From: CAYGJN01 sp964350135
Lineage (GTDB): Bacteria > Bdellovibrionota > Bacteriovoracia > Bacteriovoracales > Bacteriovoracaceae
DNA length: 25,248 nt
NCBI GenBank assembly: GCA_964350135.1
Contig: CAYGJN010000028.1
Span: 1-25,248 of the forward strand
Reading direction: 5' to 3'
This document shows positions 14,949 to 23,575 of the stretch, piece after piece (position 1 is the stretch's first letter; each line of letters starts with the position of its first letter). Below the pieces are notes generated by a model. That model worked only from the letters and a program-made list of their open reading frames with translations, did not search any database and had not been told where the DNA came from. The position numbers and the translations under genes were made by a program.

Positions 14949-15730
14949 TCTGATGACGAGATTTCTTTTTTGTTTTGATTTAAAAAACCTTTGCCTGGAC
15001 TGCCTTTATTATCGTCTACACTATAGCTTTTAGGTGTTTGGATTTCATTCACAAGGCCTAGTTCCATTTCTAAATCATATGTTCTTAATTGATGATAAAG
15101 ATAAATTGCACAATACTCGCTTAACTGAGAAATTAAGACAGAGCCCGTATTTATAGAATCAAGGTAATCATTTCTATTATTGTCTTGAATAACGCCAAGC
15201 TTTTCTAAATGCTTAATAATATTTTTTTCTTGATAGGGTTTTATGTTTTTTATTGCTATTGCAAAAGGTGGGCCTGAGCCTTCAGCAAGTATCCCGTAAC
15301 TTAAATGATCATGAAACTCAGTGAGCTCTTTTTTTATTTCAACAGGGGAAATCTTAACAGGCTGAGATTCTTCAATATCAATTTCTTGCTGAATAAAAGG
15401 CATATCGTGTGCTTGATCCTTTAGTTCTTGATCTTGTAAATCCTCAAAGGGTTCTTGCTGAAACTCTTGTGTAAATTCTGTACTTTCCTGATCATCTTGA
15501 AATTCATCATCATGATCAGAAAAATCTACTTCGTCATTGTCTGTATCATCAACTTCAGTTTCATTATTAATAGGGGGAGTTAGCTGGATTTCAGGATCTG
15601 ATGATTCATCTTCGTCTAGCAAAGAAGTTTTAAACAAATCAGAGCTATCATCATCGTCATCATGATTAAATATAGATAGATCCTCGATTCTTGTTAGATC
15701 ATCTTTTTTATCATTTTTAGAATCACTCAT
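14945..15730 (-). CDS. Acidic protein of unknown function between secA and glpD (261 residues)
   Basis: I do not recognise this protein. Residues 1-125 are extremely rich in Asp, Glu and Gln (including DDDDD at about 24-28) and look disordered. Residues about 135-228 look folded: EFHDHLSYGILAEG, PPFAIAIKNIKPYQE, KNIIKHLEKLGVIQ, then a helix-rich stretch with SVLISQLSEYCAIYLYHQL. The last 30 residues are polar with several lysines. I start it at ATG 15730, 13 bases after the secA stop; the frame stays open to 15808, but that extension would overlap the secA C-terminus and encode nothing family-like. No signal peptide is visible, so it is probably cytoplasmic. Its stop overlaps the glpD start (ATGA). 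The position suggests co-transcription with secA; a link to secretion or to GlpD is only a hypothesis. Confidence 0.75.
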   Translation of the reverse strand: MSDSKNDKKDDLTRIEDLSIFNHDDDDDSSDLFKTSLLDEDESSDPEIQLTPPINNETEVDDTDNDEVDFSDHDDEFQDDQESTEFTQEFQQEPFEDLQDQELKDQAHDMPFIQQEIDIEESQPVKISPVEIKKELTEFHDHLSYGILAEGSGPPFAIAIKNIKPYQEKNIIKHLEKLGVIQDNNRNDYLDSINTGSVLISQLSEYCAIYLYHQLRTYDLEMELGLVNEIQTPKSYSVDDNKGSPGKGFLNQNKKEISSSE

Positions 15731-15743
15731 ATGATGTCTACTT

Positions 15744-18302
15744 TTAAGCTCCGTGACAATGCTTATATTTATTCCCAGAGCCACAAGGGCACGGGTCATT
15801 TCTTCCAACTTTCGCTTGAGATCTTTTTAATTGTTTCGTACCACTTGGTCCAGATGAATCAGCTTGCGCTTTTTTAGCAGCTTCAGCTGCTGCTAATTGT
15901 TTTTTTAGCTCTTGCATTTGCCTTCTTCTAAGCTCTTCAATTTCTTCTTTACTATAGAGTTGAACTCTAAACATTTGGTCGATAATCGCTTTTTTTACAT
16001 TTTCTTTCATAAAGCCATAAAGCTTAAACGCCTCATGCTTGTACTCACTTAAAGGATCTTTTTGGCCATACGCTCTAAGATTAATTCCTTCTTTTAAATG
16101 ATCCATTGCTTGTAGATGAGTTTTCCATTGTTTATCAAATGCGGGTAATAGAATCTCTCTTAATGCTTCTGTGACAACTTCTGGGTGAAATTTGTTAAAT
16201 CTTTCTTCTAGGTGATCACTGCAAATACTATGAAGATATTCTTTGATGCCGCCATCGAATTTTTCTGAGCACTCAGATGCCGTTATTTCTTTTTCAATTG
16301 CAAATGTAGCTTGGAATTGTTTGTTGATTTCATCCCATGCCCAATTATCAATTGTTACTTTATTCTCTGGACGAAAAGATTCAACAAAGTACTCACAAAC
16401 ATCATCGAGCATTTCTTTAACAAAACCCCAATTATCCTCATCATTTAAAATATCTTTTCTAATACGATAAACAACTTTTCTCTGTTCATTCATCACATTA
16501 TCAAAGTCTAAGAGGTGTTTTCTTATTTCAAAATTATGTGTTTCAACTTTCTTTTGTGCTTTTGCAATAGCATTGGAAATCATTTTATGTTCGATTGGCT
16601 CATCTTCTTCCATACCAAGCTTATCCATTAATCCATATATCTTATCACTTCCAAAAATCCTCATAAGATCATCTTCAAGACAAAGAAAGAACTTACTTAG
16701 ACCTGGGTCACCTTGACGACCTGATCGACCTCGAAGCTGGTTATCAATTCTTCTAGACTCATGTCTTTCTGTACCAATAATACAAAGTCCGCCGAGTTCT
16801 TTAGTTTCTTTAGTAAGTTTAATATCGGTACCACGTCCGGCCATATTAGTGGCAATGGTAACGGAGCCTTTTTCCCCAGCTTTTGCAATTATTTCTGCTT
16901 CTCTAACATGCTGTTTGGCATTGAGTACTTCATGGGGGACACCATCTTTTTTTAGATGTGCAGAAAGTGTCTCTGAGGACTCAATTGTAATCGTACCGAC
17001 AAGAACAGGCTGGCCCTTCGTATTGAGCTCTTTAATCATTTGAGAGACGGCCTTATACTTAGCTTTTTTGTTTTTATAGACAACATCGGCCTGATCATCA
17101 CGTACCATAGGCTCGTTTGTTGGTACAACGACAACATCAAACTGATAAATTTTCATAAACTCTTCTGCTTCTGTTTCTGCAGTACCAGTCATCCCTGAAA
17201 GTTTGGAGTAGAGTTTGAAATAATTTTGAAAAGTAATTTGTGCAAGAGTTTGATTCTCTGATTTAACTTTTACTTTTTCTTTTGCTTCAATTGCACCATG
17301 AAGTCCATCTGACCAACGTGATCCTTCTTTAAGCCTACCTGTGAACTCATCAACAATAATAATTTCACCATTTTTAACGACATAGTCTACATCTTTTTCA
17401 AAGAGTTTATGTGCTTGTAGAGATTTGTTTACATGGTGAATAATCTCAACATTATTAATTTCATAAAGATTATCAATATTTAATGCTTTTTGAACTGCTT
17501 GAACACCGTCATCTGTAAGAATGGCATTTTTTGCTTTTTCATCAAGAGTGAAATCTTTATCTTTAGTAAGTTGAGGTATTATTTTATCAACAACTCCATA
17601 AAGATTTGTATCAGATTCACTTGGGCCAGAGATGATAAGTGGTGTTCTTGCTTCATCAATTAAAATTGAGTCTACCTCATCCACAATACAAAAATTATGG
17701 GGACGTTGGACCATATCCTCAAGAGCAAATTTCATATTGTCTTTTAGATAATCAAAAGCAAATTCATTATTTGTTCCATAAGTAACATCTGCTGCATAAG
17801 CTTTTTGTCTATCTTCATCATCCATATTGGCAACAATGCAACCAGTTGTGAGTCCAAGCCATGAGTAAAGCACTCCCATCTCTTCGGCATCTCTTGAAGC
17901 TAGATAGTCGTTAACTGTTACTAAGTGAACGCCTTTACCAGAGAGAGCATTGAGGTAAACAGCTAGTGTGGCTGTTAGTGTTTTTCCTTCACCTGTCTTC
18001 ATCTCTGCAATAGAGCCTTTATGTAAAACGATTGCACCCATAATTTGTACATCGTATGGGCGCATTTTTAGAACTCTTTTACTGGCCTCCCTAACAGTTG
18101 CAAATACATCTACCATTATCGAGTCAAGTGTTGCTCCGTCTTTTATGGCCTTTCTAAAATGCTCGGTCTTAGCTTTAAGCTCTATATCAGTTAATGCTTC
18201 ATATTCTTTTTCAAGAGCATTAACATTTTTCACCATAGGTATGAGGGCCTTTATATCCTTGTCAGTTTTTGAACCAAAGACTTTGCTTAAAATATTAATC
18301 AT
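15744..18302 (-). CDS. secA: Protein translocase subunit SecA
   Basis: SecA is the ATPase that drives Sec-dependent export of unfolded preproteins through SecYEG. The 852-residue sequence is full length. MKTGEGKT (101-108) is Walker A, VTVNDYLASRDAEEMG and FDYLKDNM follow, VDEVDSILIDEARTPL is the DEAD-like Walker B, and MAGRGTDIKL and QLRGRSGRQGDPG are the second helicase domain's motifs. The C-terminus carries the zinc site GRNDPCPCGSGNKYKHCHG (Cys838, Cys840, Cys849, His850), which binds SecB or lipid. The ATG is preceded by AAGGAA. It lies 17 bases after the M23 peptidase gene and 13 before the acidic-protein gene, so all are probably one transcript. Nothing is truncated or missing. Confidence 0.98.
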   Translation of the reverse strand: MINILSKVFGSKTDKDIKALIPMVKNVNALEKEYEALTDIELKAKTEHFRKAIKDGATLDSIMVDVFATVREASKRVLKMRPYDVQIMGAIVLHKGSIAEMKTGEGKTLTATLAVYLNALSGKGVHLVTVNDYLASRDAEEMGVLYSWLGLTTGCIVANMDDEDRQKAYAADVTYGTNNEFAFDYLKDNMKFALEDMVQRPHNFCIVDEVDSILIDEARTPLIISGPSESDTNLYGVVDKIIPQLTKDKDFTLDEKAKNAILTDDGVQAVQKALNIDNLYEINNVEIIHHVNKSLQAHKLFEKDVDYVVKNGEIIIVDEFTGRLKEGSRWSDGLHGAIEAKEKVKVKSENQTLAQITFQNYFKLYSKLSGMTGTAETEAEEFMKIYQFDVVVVPTNEPMVRDDQADVVYKNKKAKYKAVSQMIKELNTKGQPVLVGTITIESSETLSAHLKKDGVPHEVLNAKQHVREAEIIAKAGEKGSVTIATNMAGRGTDIKLTKETKELGGLCIIGTERHESRRIDNQLRGRSGRQGDPGLSKFFLCLEDDLMRIFGSDKIYGLMDKLGMEEDEPIEHKMISNAIAKAQKKVETHNFEIRKHLLDFDNVMNEQRKVVYRIRKDILNDEDNWGFVKEMLDDVCEYFVESFRPENKVTIDNWAWDEINKQFQATFAIEKEITASECSEKFDGGIKEYLHSICSDHLEERFNKFHPEVVTEALREILLPAFDKQWKTHLQAMDHLKEGINLRAYGQKDPLSEYKHEAFKLYGFMKENVKKAIIDQMFRVQLYSKEEIEELRRRQMQELKKQLAAAEAAKKAQADSSGPSGTKQLKRSQAKVGRNDPCPCGSGNKYKHCHGA

Positions 18303-18319
18303 ATAAATTCCTTCTAATT

Positions 18320-19375
18320 CTAATCAAGAACATAATAGAGTGGGTCCACTGCAATGCCATTAACTCTGACTTCATAATGCAAGTGAGGCCCTGTTGAAAT
18401 ACCTGTATTGCCAAGAGAGGCAATTTTATGTCCTCTTTTTATAACCTGACCTTCTTTTACAAATAAATTATTAGCGTGCCCAAAAATTGTTTCAAGACCA
18501 TAGCCATGATCTATTTGGACAAATTTTCCAAAACCTGCTTTGTTACCTGAGTAAGTGATAACTCCATCAGCGGGTGCAATGATTGGAGTTCCTATAGGGC
18601 CACCAATATCAAGTCCTTCATGCATTTTTAAGCGACCAGAAGTAGGACTATTTCTTGGACCATAATAACTAGTGATCCATCCACGTGCAGGGAGTACACT
18701 TGGAGTTGAGTTCAGGATTGATTTATTATCTAATAAAAATTGATCTAACTCATGTATTTGTGTTTCCAGGTCTTGGGAGTTTTTTTTAAGTTTATTGTAC
18801 TTGTAATCAAAAAGTGAAAACTCTGTTGAAAGAGCAAAACTTCTTTGAATAAGTTCAGTCCAGTCTCTTGCATACTGGTAGCTTCCTTCTAGTCCAAAAA
18901 TTGAAGCAATTCTTTGATCATAGAGTTCTTGATAATTGATAAACTTTGGATCTTGGCCAATAGCCTCTCTACTTTTAAATTCAATTAGTTCGTTTTTTAA
19001 ATTTTTTGGAATAAGAGTAAGGTCTGGCTGTAGATCCTTATTATGCTCTTCACTTATTTCTGTTTCACTTAACCCAGTCATAATTTTAAGTTTTTTCTCA
19101 AAGATCTGAATCCTATTAATATCATTAGTAAGAGAGTTTAATTTCATCTGAAAAATTTGAATTTGTTCTCTTAATTCTCTGTTTTCTAATGTGAGATGTT
19201 TGTTTTTATAAACTTGTCGAACAATTTGAGCATAATCATAAAGAATAACTCCTAAGACTATGAGTAGTGCAACAATCATAAAGGCAACAGATTTATAAAC
19301 GAGTGTGGGAATACGGAAACTCTTAACAACTTTAGCCCGCTCTGGCACAACCATAATAGTGTAGTAACGATTCAA
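18320..19375 (-). CDS. M23-family (LytM) metallopeptidase, membrane-anchored with coiled coil
   Basis: This is a predicted peptidoglycan endopeptidase or a LytM-type regulator of one. The N-terminal MNRYYTIMVVPERAKVVKSFRIP is a cytoplasmic lead often seen in this family in deltaproteobacteria-like groups. One membrane helix follows at about 28-48, then a coiled coil at about 60-100. The LytM domain occupies the last 120 residues: HEGLDIG gives His252 and Asp256, FGH His300, and HLHYE His331 and His333. All metal and catalytic positions are present, so it is probably active, cutting peptide cross-links in the periplasm. The start is TTG 19375 with GGAG nine bases upstream; an internal ATG at codon 8 lacks a Shine-Dalgarno. 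It heads the secA operon. An inverted repeat lies in its upstream gap. Confidence 0.9.
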   Translation of the reverse strand: MNRYYTIMVVPERAKVVKSFRIPTLVYKSVAFMIVALLIVLGVILYDYAQIVRQVYKNKHLTLENRELREQIQIFQMKLNSLTNDINRIQIFEKKLKIMTGLSETEISEEHNKDLQPDLTLIPKNLKNELIEFKSREAIGQDPKFINYQELYDQRIASIFGLEGSYQYARDWTELIQRSFALSTEFSLFDYKYNKLKKNSQDLETQIHELDQFLLDNKSILNSTPSVLPARGWITSYYGPRNSPTSGRLKMHEGLDIGGPIGTPIIAPADGVITYSGNKAGFGKFVQIDHGYGLETIFGHANNLFVKEGQVIKRGHKIASLGNTGISTGPHLHYEVRVNGIAVDPLYYVLD

Positions 19376-19404
19376 GCTTGGGTACTCCTGTAAAAGCCTA
19401 ATAG

Positions 19405-19439
19405 GTTAGATAGTTAAATAGTGTATAAAACCATCTAAC
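19405..19439. promoter_or_regulatory. Inverted repeat upstream of the M23-secA operon
   Basis: GTTAGAT (19405-19411) and ATCTAAC (19433-19439) are perfect 7-base arms, extendable to nine with one G-T pair, around 21 bases. The loop holds an A+T-rich stretch with a possible -10 (TATACA on the minus strand). A dyad around a promoter fits an operator; a hairpin in the leader is the alternative. Confidence 0.35.
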
Positions 19440-19479
19440 ATTTGGAAATAACATTAAAAATGCTACGCGTATTCCTGAA

Positions 19480-20223
19480 TTAGGTGACCGCTACTAAAAC
19501 TACCGAAATATTATCGTTGCCACCATTTTTATTGGCCAAAGCCACTAGCTCTTGTGCAGTTTGGGTGAGGGCCTCTTTTGTAAAATTTTCTTGGGAAGCT
19601 TTAGAAAGAATAGTGCAGAGATCTCTATCGCTTACTTTTCCATAAAGCCCATCTGAACAGGCAAGAAAGAGATCTCCCCTGGCCACTTTGTAAGTATAAA
19701 CATCTACATCAACATTTTTTTCATAACCTACGGTGCGAATAAGAACATTTTTCATCATATCTTCATGGGCCTGAGCTCGAGTATAAATACCCATATCAAG
19801 TTTTTGTTGGACTAAAGTATGATCTTTAGTTAACTGAAATAGTTGGTGATTATTAAAAAGATAAGCACGAGAATCTCCAACATTAGAAATAAAAACTGTG
19901 TCTTTATGAAAATAAAGGGCAGTAAGAGTAGTGCCCATTCCTTTCAGTTCAGGTTTTTGAATACTATGTTGAAGAATACCTGTACTTGCAAACCTAATGG
20001 ATGAACGCATAAGGCCTTTTAAGTCATCTGTTTCTCTATTTTGTTGAAGTAGATACTCGGGTACTAGTTTTGCTGCTAGAGCTGATGCAACATCACCCCC
20101 TTGGTGACCTCCCATACCATCAGCAACCAGATAAAGATGGTCTTGAGAATTTAAATAAATTGAGTCTTGATTAGAGCTTCGCTTTTGCCCTATATCAGTA
20201 AGTCCTGCAGCTAATATTGCCAA
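19480..20223 (-). CDS. PP2C-family serine/threonine protein phosphatase
   Basis: This is a metal-dependent protein phosphatase of about standard length (247 residues, catalytic domain only). Visible metal-binding and family positions are RSSNQDS with Asp20, LVADGMGGHQGGD with Asp35, GTTLTALYF, SNVGDSRAY with Asp117, TKDHTLVQ, CSDGLYG with Asp191 and GGNDNIS with Asp237. It resembles the stand-alone Stp/PrpC phosphatases that reverse Hanks-type kinase phosphorylation. No such kinase is in the window; the nearby PrkA belongs to a different kinase family. The ATG follows an AAGGAA Shine-Dalgarno. It is separated from the M23 gene by 104 bases, so it may be its own transcript. It is divergent from prkA. 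Confidence 0.95.
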   Translation of the reverse strand: MAILAAGLTDIGQKRSSNQDSIYLNSQDHLYLVADGMGGHQGGDVASALAAKLVPEYLLQQNRETDDLKGLMRSSIRFASTGILQHSIQKPELKGMGTTLTALYFHKDTVFISNVGDSRAYLFNNHQLFQLTKDHTLVQQKLDMGIYTRAQAHEDMMKNVLIRTVGYEKNVDVDVYTYKVARGDLFLACSDGLYGKVSDRDLCTILSKASQENFTKEALTQTAQELVALANKNGGNDNISVVLVAVT

Positions 20224-20242
20224 TGTAGATTCCTTTTCAATT

Positions 20243-20251
20243 ATTCTAGCA
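20243..20251 (-). promoter_or_regulatory. Predicted extended -10 promoter of the PP2C gene
   Basis: On the minus strand TGCTAGAAT is an extended -10 (TGn plus TAGAAT, five of six matches). No good -35 is seen, as expected for extended -10 promoters. The leader to the ATG would be about 13-20 bases and contains AAGGAA. Confidence 0.4.
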
Positions 20252-20314
20252 CTTCACTTCATAGTTTTACAGTATTTGATTAAAACAATTTAGTACGTGA
20301 GGAAAATCTGCTCT

Positions 20315-20381
20315 TTGGATTTATGAATAGGATAAGTCTATAATAAAATAAGGGAAGCCCCCCTAAATGCGCGCTAACGGA
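20315..20381 (+). promoter_or_regulatory. Predicted promoter and leader of the prkA-yeaH-spoVR operon
   Basis: TATAAT (20339-20344) is a consensus -10. TTGGAT (20315-20320) is a weak -35 at 18 bases. TAAAAT (20344-20349) is an overlapping alternative. The leader contains AGGGA (20351-20355) and ACGGA (20377-20381), the latter part of the Shine-Dalgarno GGAGG. The stretch 20341-20360 closely matches the element at 8945-8964. Confidence 0.45.
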
Positions 20382-20387
20382 GGCAGT

Positions 20388-22442
20388 ATGAAAATCGATA
20401 TTTCATCTTTTATGCATGAGAATTATCAACCAAGTGACTTTTCTCATCTTCATTGGAGTGGAACTTTTCAGGAGTACATTGACCATGTAACTGAAAATCC
20501 CAAAATTGCACGAAACTCTTTTCAACGTATTTTTGATATGATCATGAGTTTTGGAACTGAATCCTATGTCGAATATAAAAAAGAAATTACACGTTATAAA
20601 TTTTTCGATGATCCGTTTGATGATGGTAAAGATGCTGTTTTTGGTATTGATGTTCATCTAATGAAATTAGTGAATTTTTTCAAAGCTGCATCAATGGGCT
20701 ATGGAACAGAGAAAAGGGTTTTATTACTTCACGGTCCAGTGGGTTCAGCTAAATCTTCAATAGCGCGTTTACTTAAAAAAGGTTTAGAACATTATTCAAG
20801 AACTGATGAAGGTGCACTTTTTACTTATGAGTGGCATGATGATGAGGCTTCCGAAATTCTTGGTGGGTATAAAGTCTTTGCATGTCCTATGCATGAAGAA
20901 CCTCTTAAATTATTACCTATTGAAGTTAGAGAAAAGTTTTTAGGAGATTTCAATAAAGGGCGAAAGGGCGGAGAAAAAATTAAAATCAAAGGTGAGCTTA
21001 ATCCCGCTTGTCGATTTATTTTTACTAAATACATGGAAAAATATGACGGAGACTGGAATAAAGTCATGGAGCATATTCGTGTAAAAAGATTAGTTGTTTC
21101 CGAGAAAGATCGCCTTGGTATCGGAACATTTCAGCCAAAGGATGAAAAAAATCAAGATTCTACAGAGTTAACTGGAGATATAAATTATAGGCAAATTGCA
21201 AAATATGGTTCTGACTCAGATCCACGTGCATTTAACTTTGATGGAGAGTTCAATGTAGGTAATAGGGGAATGGTAGAGTTCATTGAGATGCTTAAACTTG
21301 ATGTAGCTTTTCTTTATGACCTTTTAGGAGCTTCACAAGAGCAAAGTATAAAACCTAAAAAGTTTGCTCAGACGGATATAGACTTAGTTATTTTGGGGCA
21401 TACAAATGAGCCTGAATTTAGAAAACTTCAAAATAACGAATTTATGGAAGCCTTAAGGGACAGAACTGTTAAAATTGACGTTCCTTATATTACTAAGTTA
21501 AGCGAAGAAGTTAAAATTTATCAAAGAGATTTTAATTACGAAAAGATTCCTCATATTCATATTGCTCCTCATACAATTGAAATGGCCGCAACTTGGGCAA
21601 TCCTGACAAGACTAGAGGAACCTAAAAAAGCAGATCTTACCTCAATGCAAAAGCTCAAACTTTATAATGGTAAAACACTGCCTGGCTACAATGAAGAGAA
21701 CGTAAAAGAACTTCGTAAAGAAGCTGTAAGAGAAGGGCTTGATGGAATTTCTCCAAGATATATTCAAGATAAAATCTCAAATGCTCTTGTTAAGTATGGG
21801 CATACCGGCTCATTAAATCCTTTTATGGTTTTCAATGAACTGGAGGCTGGACTTAAAAATCATGGTTTGATTTCTTCTGGAGATCAAATGGATAAGTTTA
21901 AGGAGCTGTTGGCCATTTGTCGTCAAGAGTATGAAGACATTGTTAAAAACGATGTAATGAAGGCCATTAGTGTTGATGAATCTGCTATTCAAACTCTTTG
22001 TGGTAATTATATTGATAATGTAAAAGCCTATACGCAAAAAACAAAAATTCGAAATAAATACTCAGGTCAGCTTGAAGATTCTGATGAGAGATTTATGAGA
22101 TCAATTGAAGAGAAAATCGATATTCCTGAGTCTCGTAAAGAAGATTTTAGAAGAGAGATTATGAACTATATTGGTGCTCTTGCGATTGAAGGTAAGCAGT
22201 TCGATTATAAAATGAATGAAAGACTTCACAGGGCCCTTGAACTTAAACTTTTTGAAGATCAAAAAGATACAATTAAACTAACAACAATAATCTCAAATGT
22301 TGTAGATAAAGAGACACAAGAAAAAATTGATGTTGTAAAATCACGGCTTATAAAGAATTTTGGCTACGATGAGGTTTCAGCAACAGATGCTCTTAACTAT
22401 GTAGCAAGTATTTTTGCTAAAGGTGACAGTGCTAAATCATAG
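20388..22442 (+). CDS. prkA: PrkA-family serine protein kinase (YeaG homologue)
   Basis: PrkA proteins pair an N-terminal AAA-like ATPase domain with a C-terminal kinase-like region and act in starvation and stress signalling; in Bacillus the homologue affects sporulation, and in E. coli it is YeaG. This 684-residue protein shows [14 protein letters not shown] (Walker A, about 111-124), [33 protein letters not shown] followed by [15 protein letters not shown], and LGHTNEPEF with EALRDRT, all family hallmarks. The C-terminal part includes [19 protein letters not shown] start at ATG 20388 because GGAGG lies four bases before it; an in-frame ATG at 20367 has no ribosome site. It is the first gene of a three-gene operon, with yeaH seven bases downstream. 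A predator-cycle role is speculative. Confidence 0.94.
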   Translation: MKIDISSFMHENYQPSDFSHLHWSGTFQEYIDHVTENPKIARNSFQRIFDMIMSFGTESYVEYKKEITRYKFFDDPFDDGKDAVFGIDVHLMKLVNFFKAASMGYGTEKRVLLLHGPVGSAKSSIARLLKKGLEHYSRTDEGALFTYEWHDDEASEILGGYKVFACPMHEEPLKLLPIEVREKFLGDFNKGRKGGEKIKIKGELNPACRFIFTKYMEKYDGDWNKVMEHIRVKRLVVSEKDRLGIGTFQPKDEKNQDSTELTGDINYRQIAKYGSDSDPRAFNFDGEFNVGNRGMVEFIEMLKLDVAFLYDLLGASQEQSIKPKKFAQTDIDLVILGHTNEPEFRKLQNNEFMEALRDRTVKIDVPYITKLSEEVKIYQRDFNYEKIPHIHIAPHTIEMAATWAILTRLEEPKKADLTSMQKLKLYNGKTLPGYNEENVKELRKEAVREGLDGISPRYIQDKISNALVKYGHTGSLNPFMVFNELEAGLKNHGLISSGDQMDKFKELLAICRQEYEDIVKNDVMKAISVDESAIQTLCGNYIDNVKAYTQKTKIRNKYSGQLEDSDERFMRSIEEKIDIPESRKEDFRREIMNYIGALAIEGKQFDYKMNERLHRALELKLFEDQKDTIKLTTIISNVVDKETQEKIDVVKSRLIKNFGYDEVSATDALNYVASIFAKGDSAKS

Positions 22443-22449
22443 AGGTTAA

Positions 22450-23574
22450 ATGGATCACCCAATAAAAAGGGATCATGCCCGTTTTAAAAAAATTGTAAAG
22501 GGTAAGGTTAGAGATAATCTTAGGCAATACATTTCGGGCAAAGAGATGATCCTTCCAAAAGGTAATGGCAAATTTAAAGTGCCAATGCCATCAATTGATA
22601 CTCCTCGATTTCGCTTTGGAGATAAGTCTCAAGGAGGCATGGGACAAGGTGAGGGCCAAGAAGGAGATCCTGTTGATGGAGGAGGAGAAGGGCAACAAGG
22701 ACCAGGTCAAGGTGATGAAAAAGCTGGTCAAGATGAAGGGTCTAAAGAGTTAGAAGTAGAGCGTAGTGAAATCGAACTTGCTCAAATCTTAGGTGAAGAA
22801 CTTGCGCTTCCAAATATTGAACCTAAAGGGAAAAAGAATCTTGAATCAACTTCAAATAAGTACACATCTATCGGCACTGTTGGGCCAGATTCACTGAAGC
22901 ATGTAAAAAGAACTTTTAAAAATTCTCTGAGAAGACAAATTGTTACTGGAACCTATGATCCAAATAATCCAACCCTTATTCCTATAAAAGCTGATTTTCG
23001 TTACAGAAGTGCTAAGCAGAAAGTTGAGTTTGAAAACTCTGCAGTTGTCATTTATATGATGGATGTTTCTGGTTCTATGGGTGATGAGCAAAAAGAAATT
23101 GTTCGTACTGAATCCTTTTGGATTAATTTATGGCTTAAAAGCCAATATAAAGATATTGAAATCCGCTATATTATCCACGATGCAACTGCCAAAGAAGTAG
23201 AAGAAGAAACTTTTTTTAATACTCGTGAAAGTGGTGGTACTTTAATTTCTAGTGCCTACCAGCTTTGCAAAGAAATTATTGAAGCGGATTATAATCCAAA
23301 CGAATGGAATATTTATCCTTTTCATTTTAGTGATGGTGATAATTGGTCTAGTGAAGACACAAAAGTCTGTCTCAGTCTTCTAGAGAAAAATATTATTCCT
23401 GTTTCTAATATGTTTTGCTACGGACAAGTTGAGAGTCGTTACGGTTCTGGCCAGTTTTTTAAAGATCTTAAAGGCAAATTTGGCACAGATCATGAAAGTA
23501 TTATTTTGAGTAAAATTAAAAATAAAGAAGCTATATTAGATAGCATTCAAGATTTCTTAGGGAAGGGGAATTAG
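22450..23574 (+). CDS. yeaH: YeaH/YhbH family protein (UPF0229, DUF444), von Willebrand A-like
   Basis: This 374-residue protein belongs to the family always found beside PrkA. It begins MDHPIKRDHARFKKIVKGKVR, a conserved start. Residues about 57-98 form a Gly/Gln/Asp-rich flexible linker (GQGEGQEGD, GGGEGQQGPGQG). The C-terminal half is a von Willebrand A-like fold with the metal-ion site DVSGSMG at 205-211, and later ESGGTLISSAY and SDGDNWSSED. Known: it forms a conserved trio with PrkA and SpoVR; its biochemical job is not settled, but metal-dependent partner binding is likely. A Shine-Dalgarno AGAGGT stands before the ATG, just past the prkA stop. SpoVR begins two bases after its own stop. 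Confidence 0.93.
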   Translation: MDHPIKRDHARFKKIVKGKVRDNLRQYISGKEMILPKGNGKFKVPMPSIDTPRFRFGDKSQGGMGQGEGQEGDPVDGGGEGQQGPGQGDEKAGQDEGSKELEVERSEIELAQILGEELALPNIEPKGKKNLESTSNKYTSIGTVGPDSLKHVKRTFKNSLRRQIVTGTYDPNNPTLIPIKADFRYRSAKQKVEFENSAVVIYMMDVSGSMGDEQKEIVRTESFWINLWLKSQYKDIEIRYIIHDATAKEVEEETFFNTRESGGTLISSAYQLCKEIIEADYNPNEWNIYPFHFSDGDNWSSEDTKVCLSLLEKNIIPVSNMFCYGQVESRYGSGQFFKDLKGKFGTDHESIILSKIKNKEAILDSIQDFLGKGN

Positions 23575-23575
23575 T

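Noticed and set aside
15731..15808. N-terminal extension of the acidic protein into secA
   Set aside because: The extra 26 codons lie over the SecA zinc-site coding region and do not share the protein's acidic composition; ATG 15730 fits the spacing after the secA stop.
16697..18306. Open frames opposite secA (both strands)
   Set aside because: They are shadows of a long conserved gene, without ribosome sites or recognisable protein features.
20367..20387. Upstream ATG for prkA
   Set aside because: No ribosome site precedes it, while GGAGG stands four bases before ATG 20388, where the conserved part begins.
22565..22753. Alternative-frame open stretch inside yeaH
   Set aside because: It arises from the Gly/Gln-rich linker codons and has no start signal of its own.
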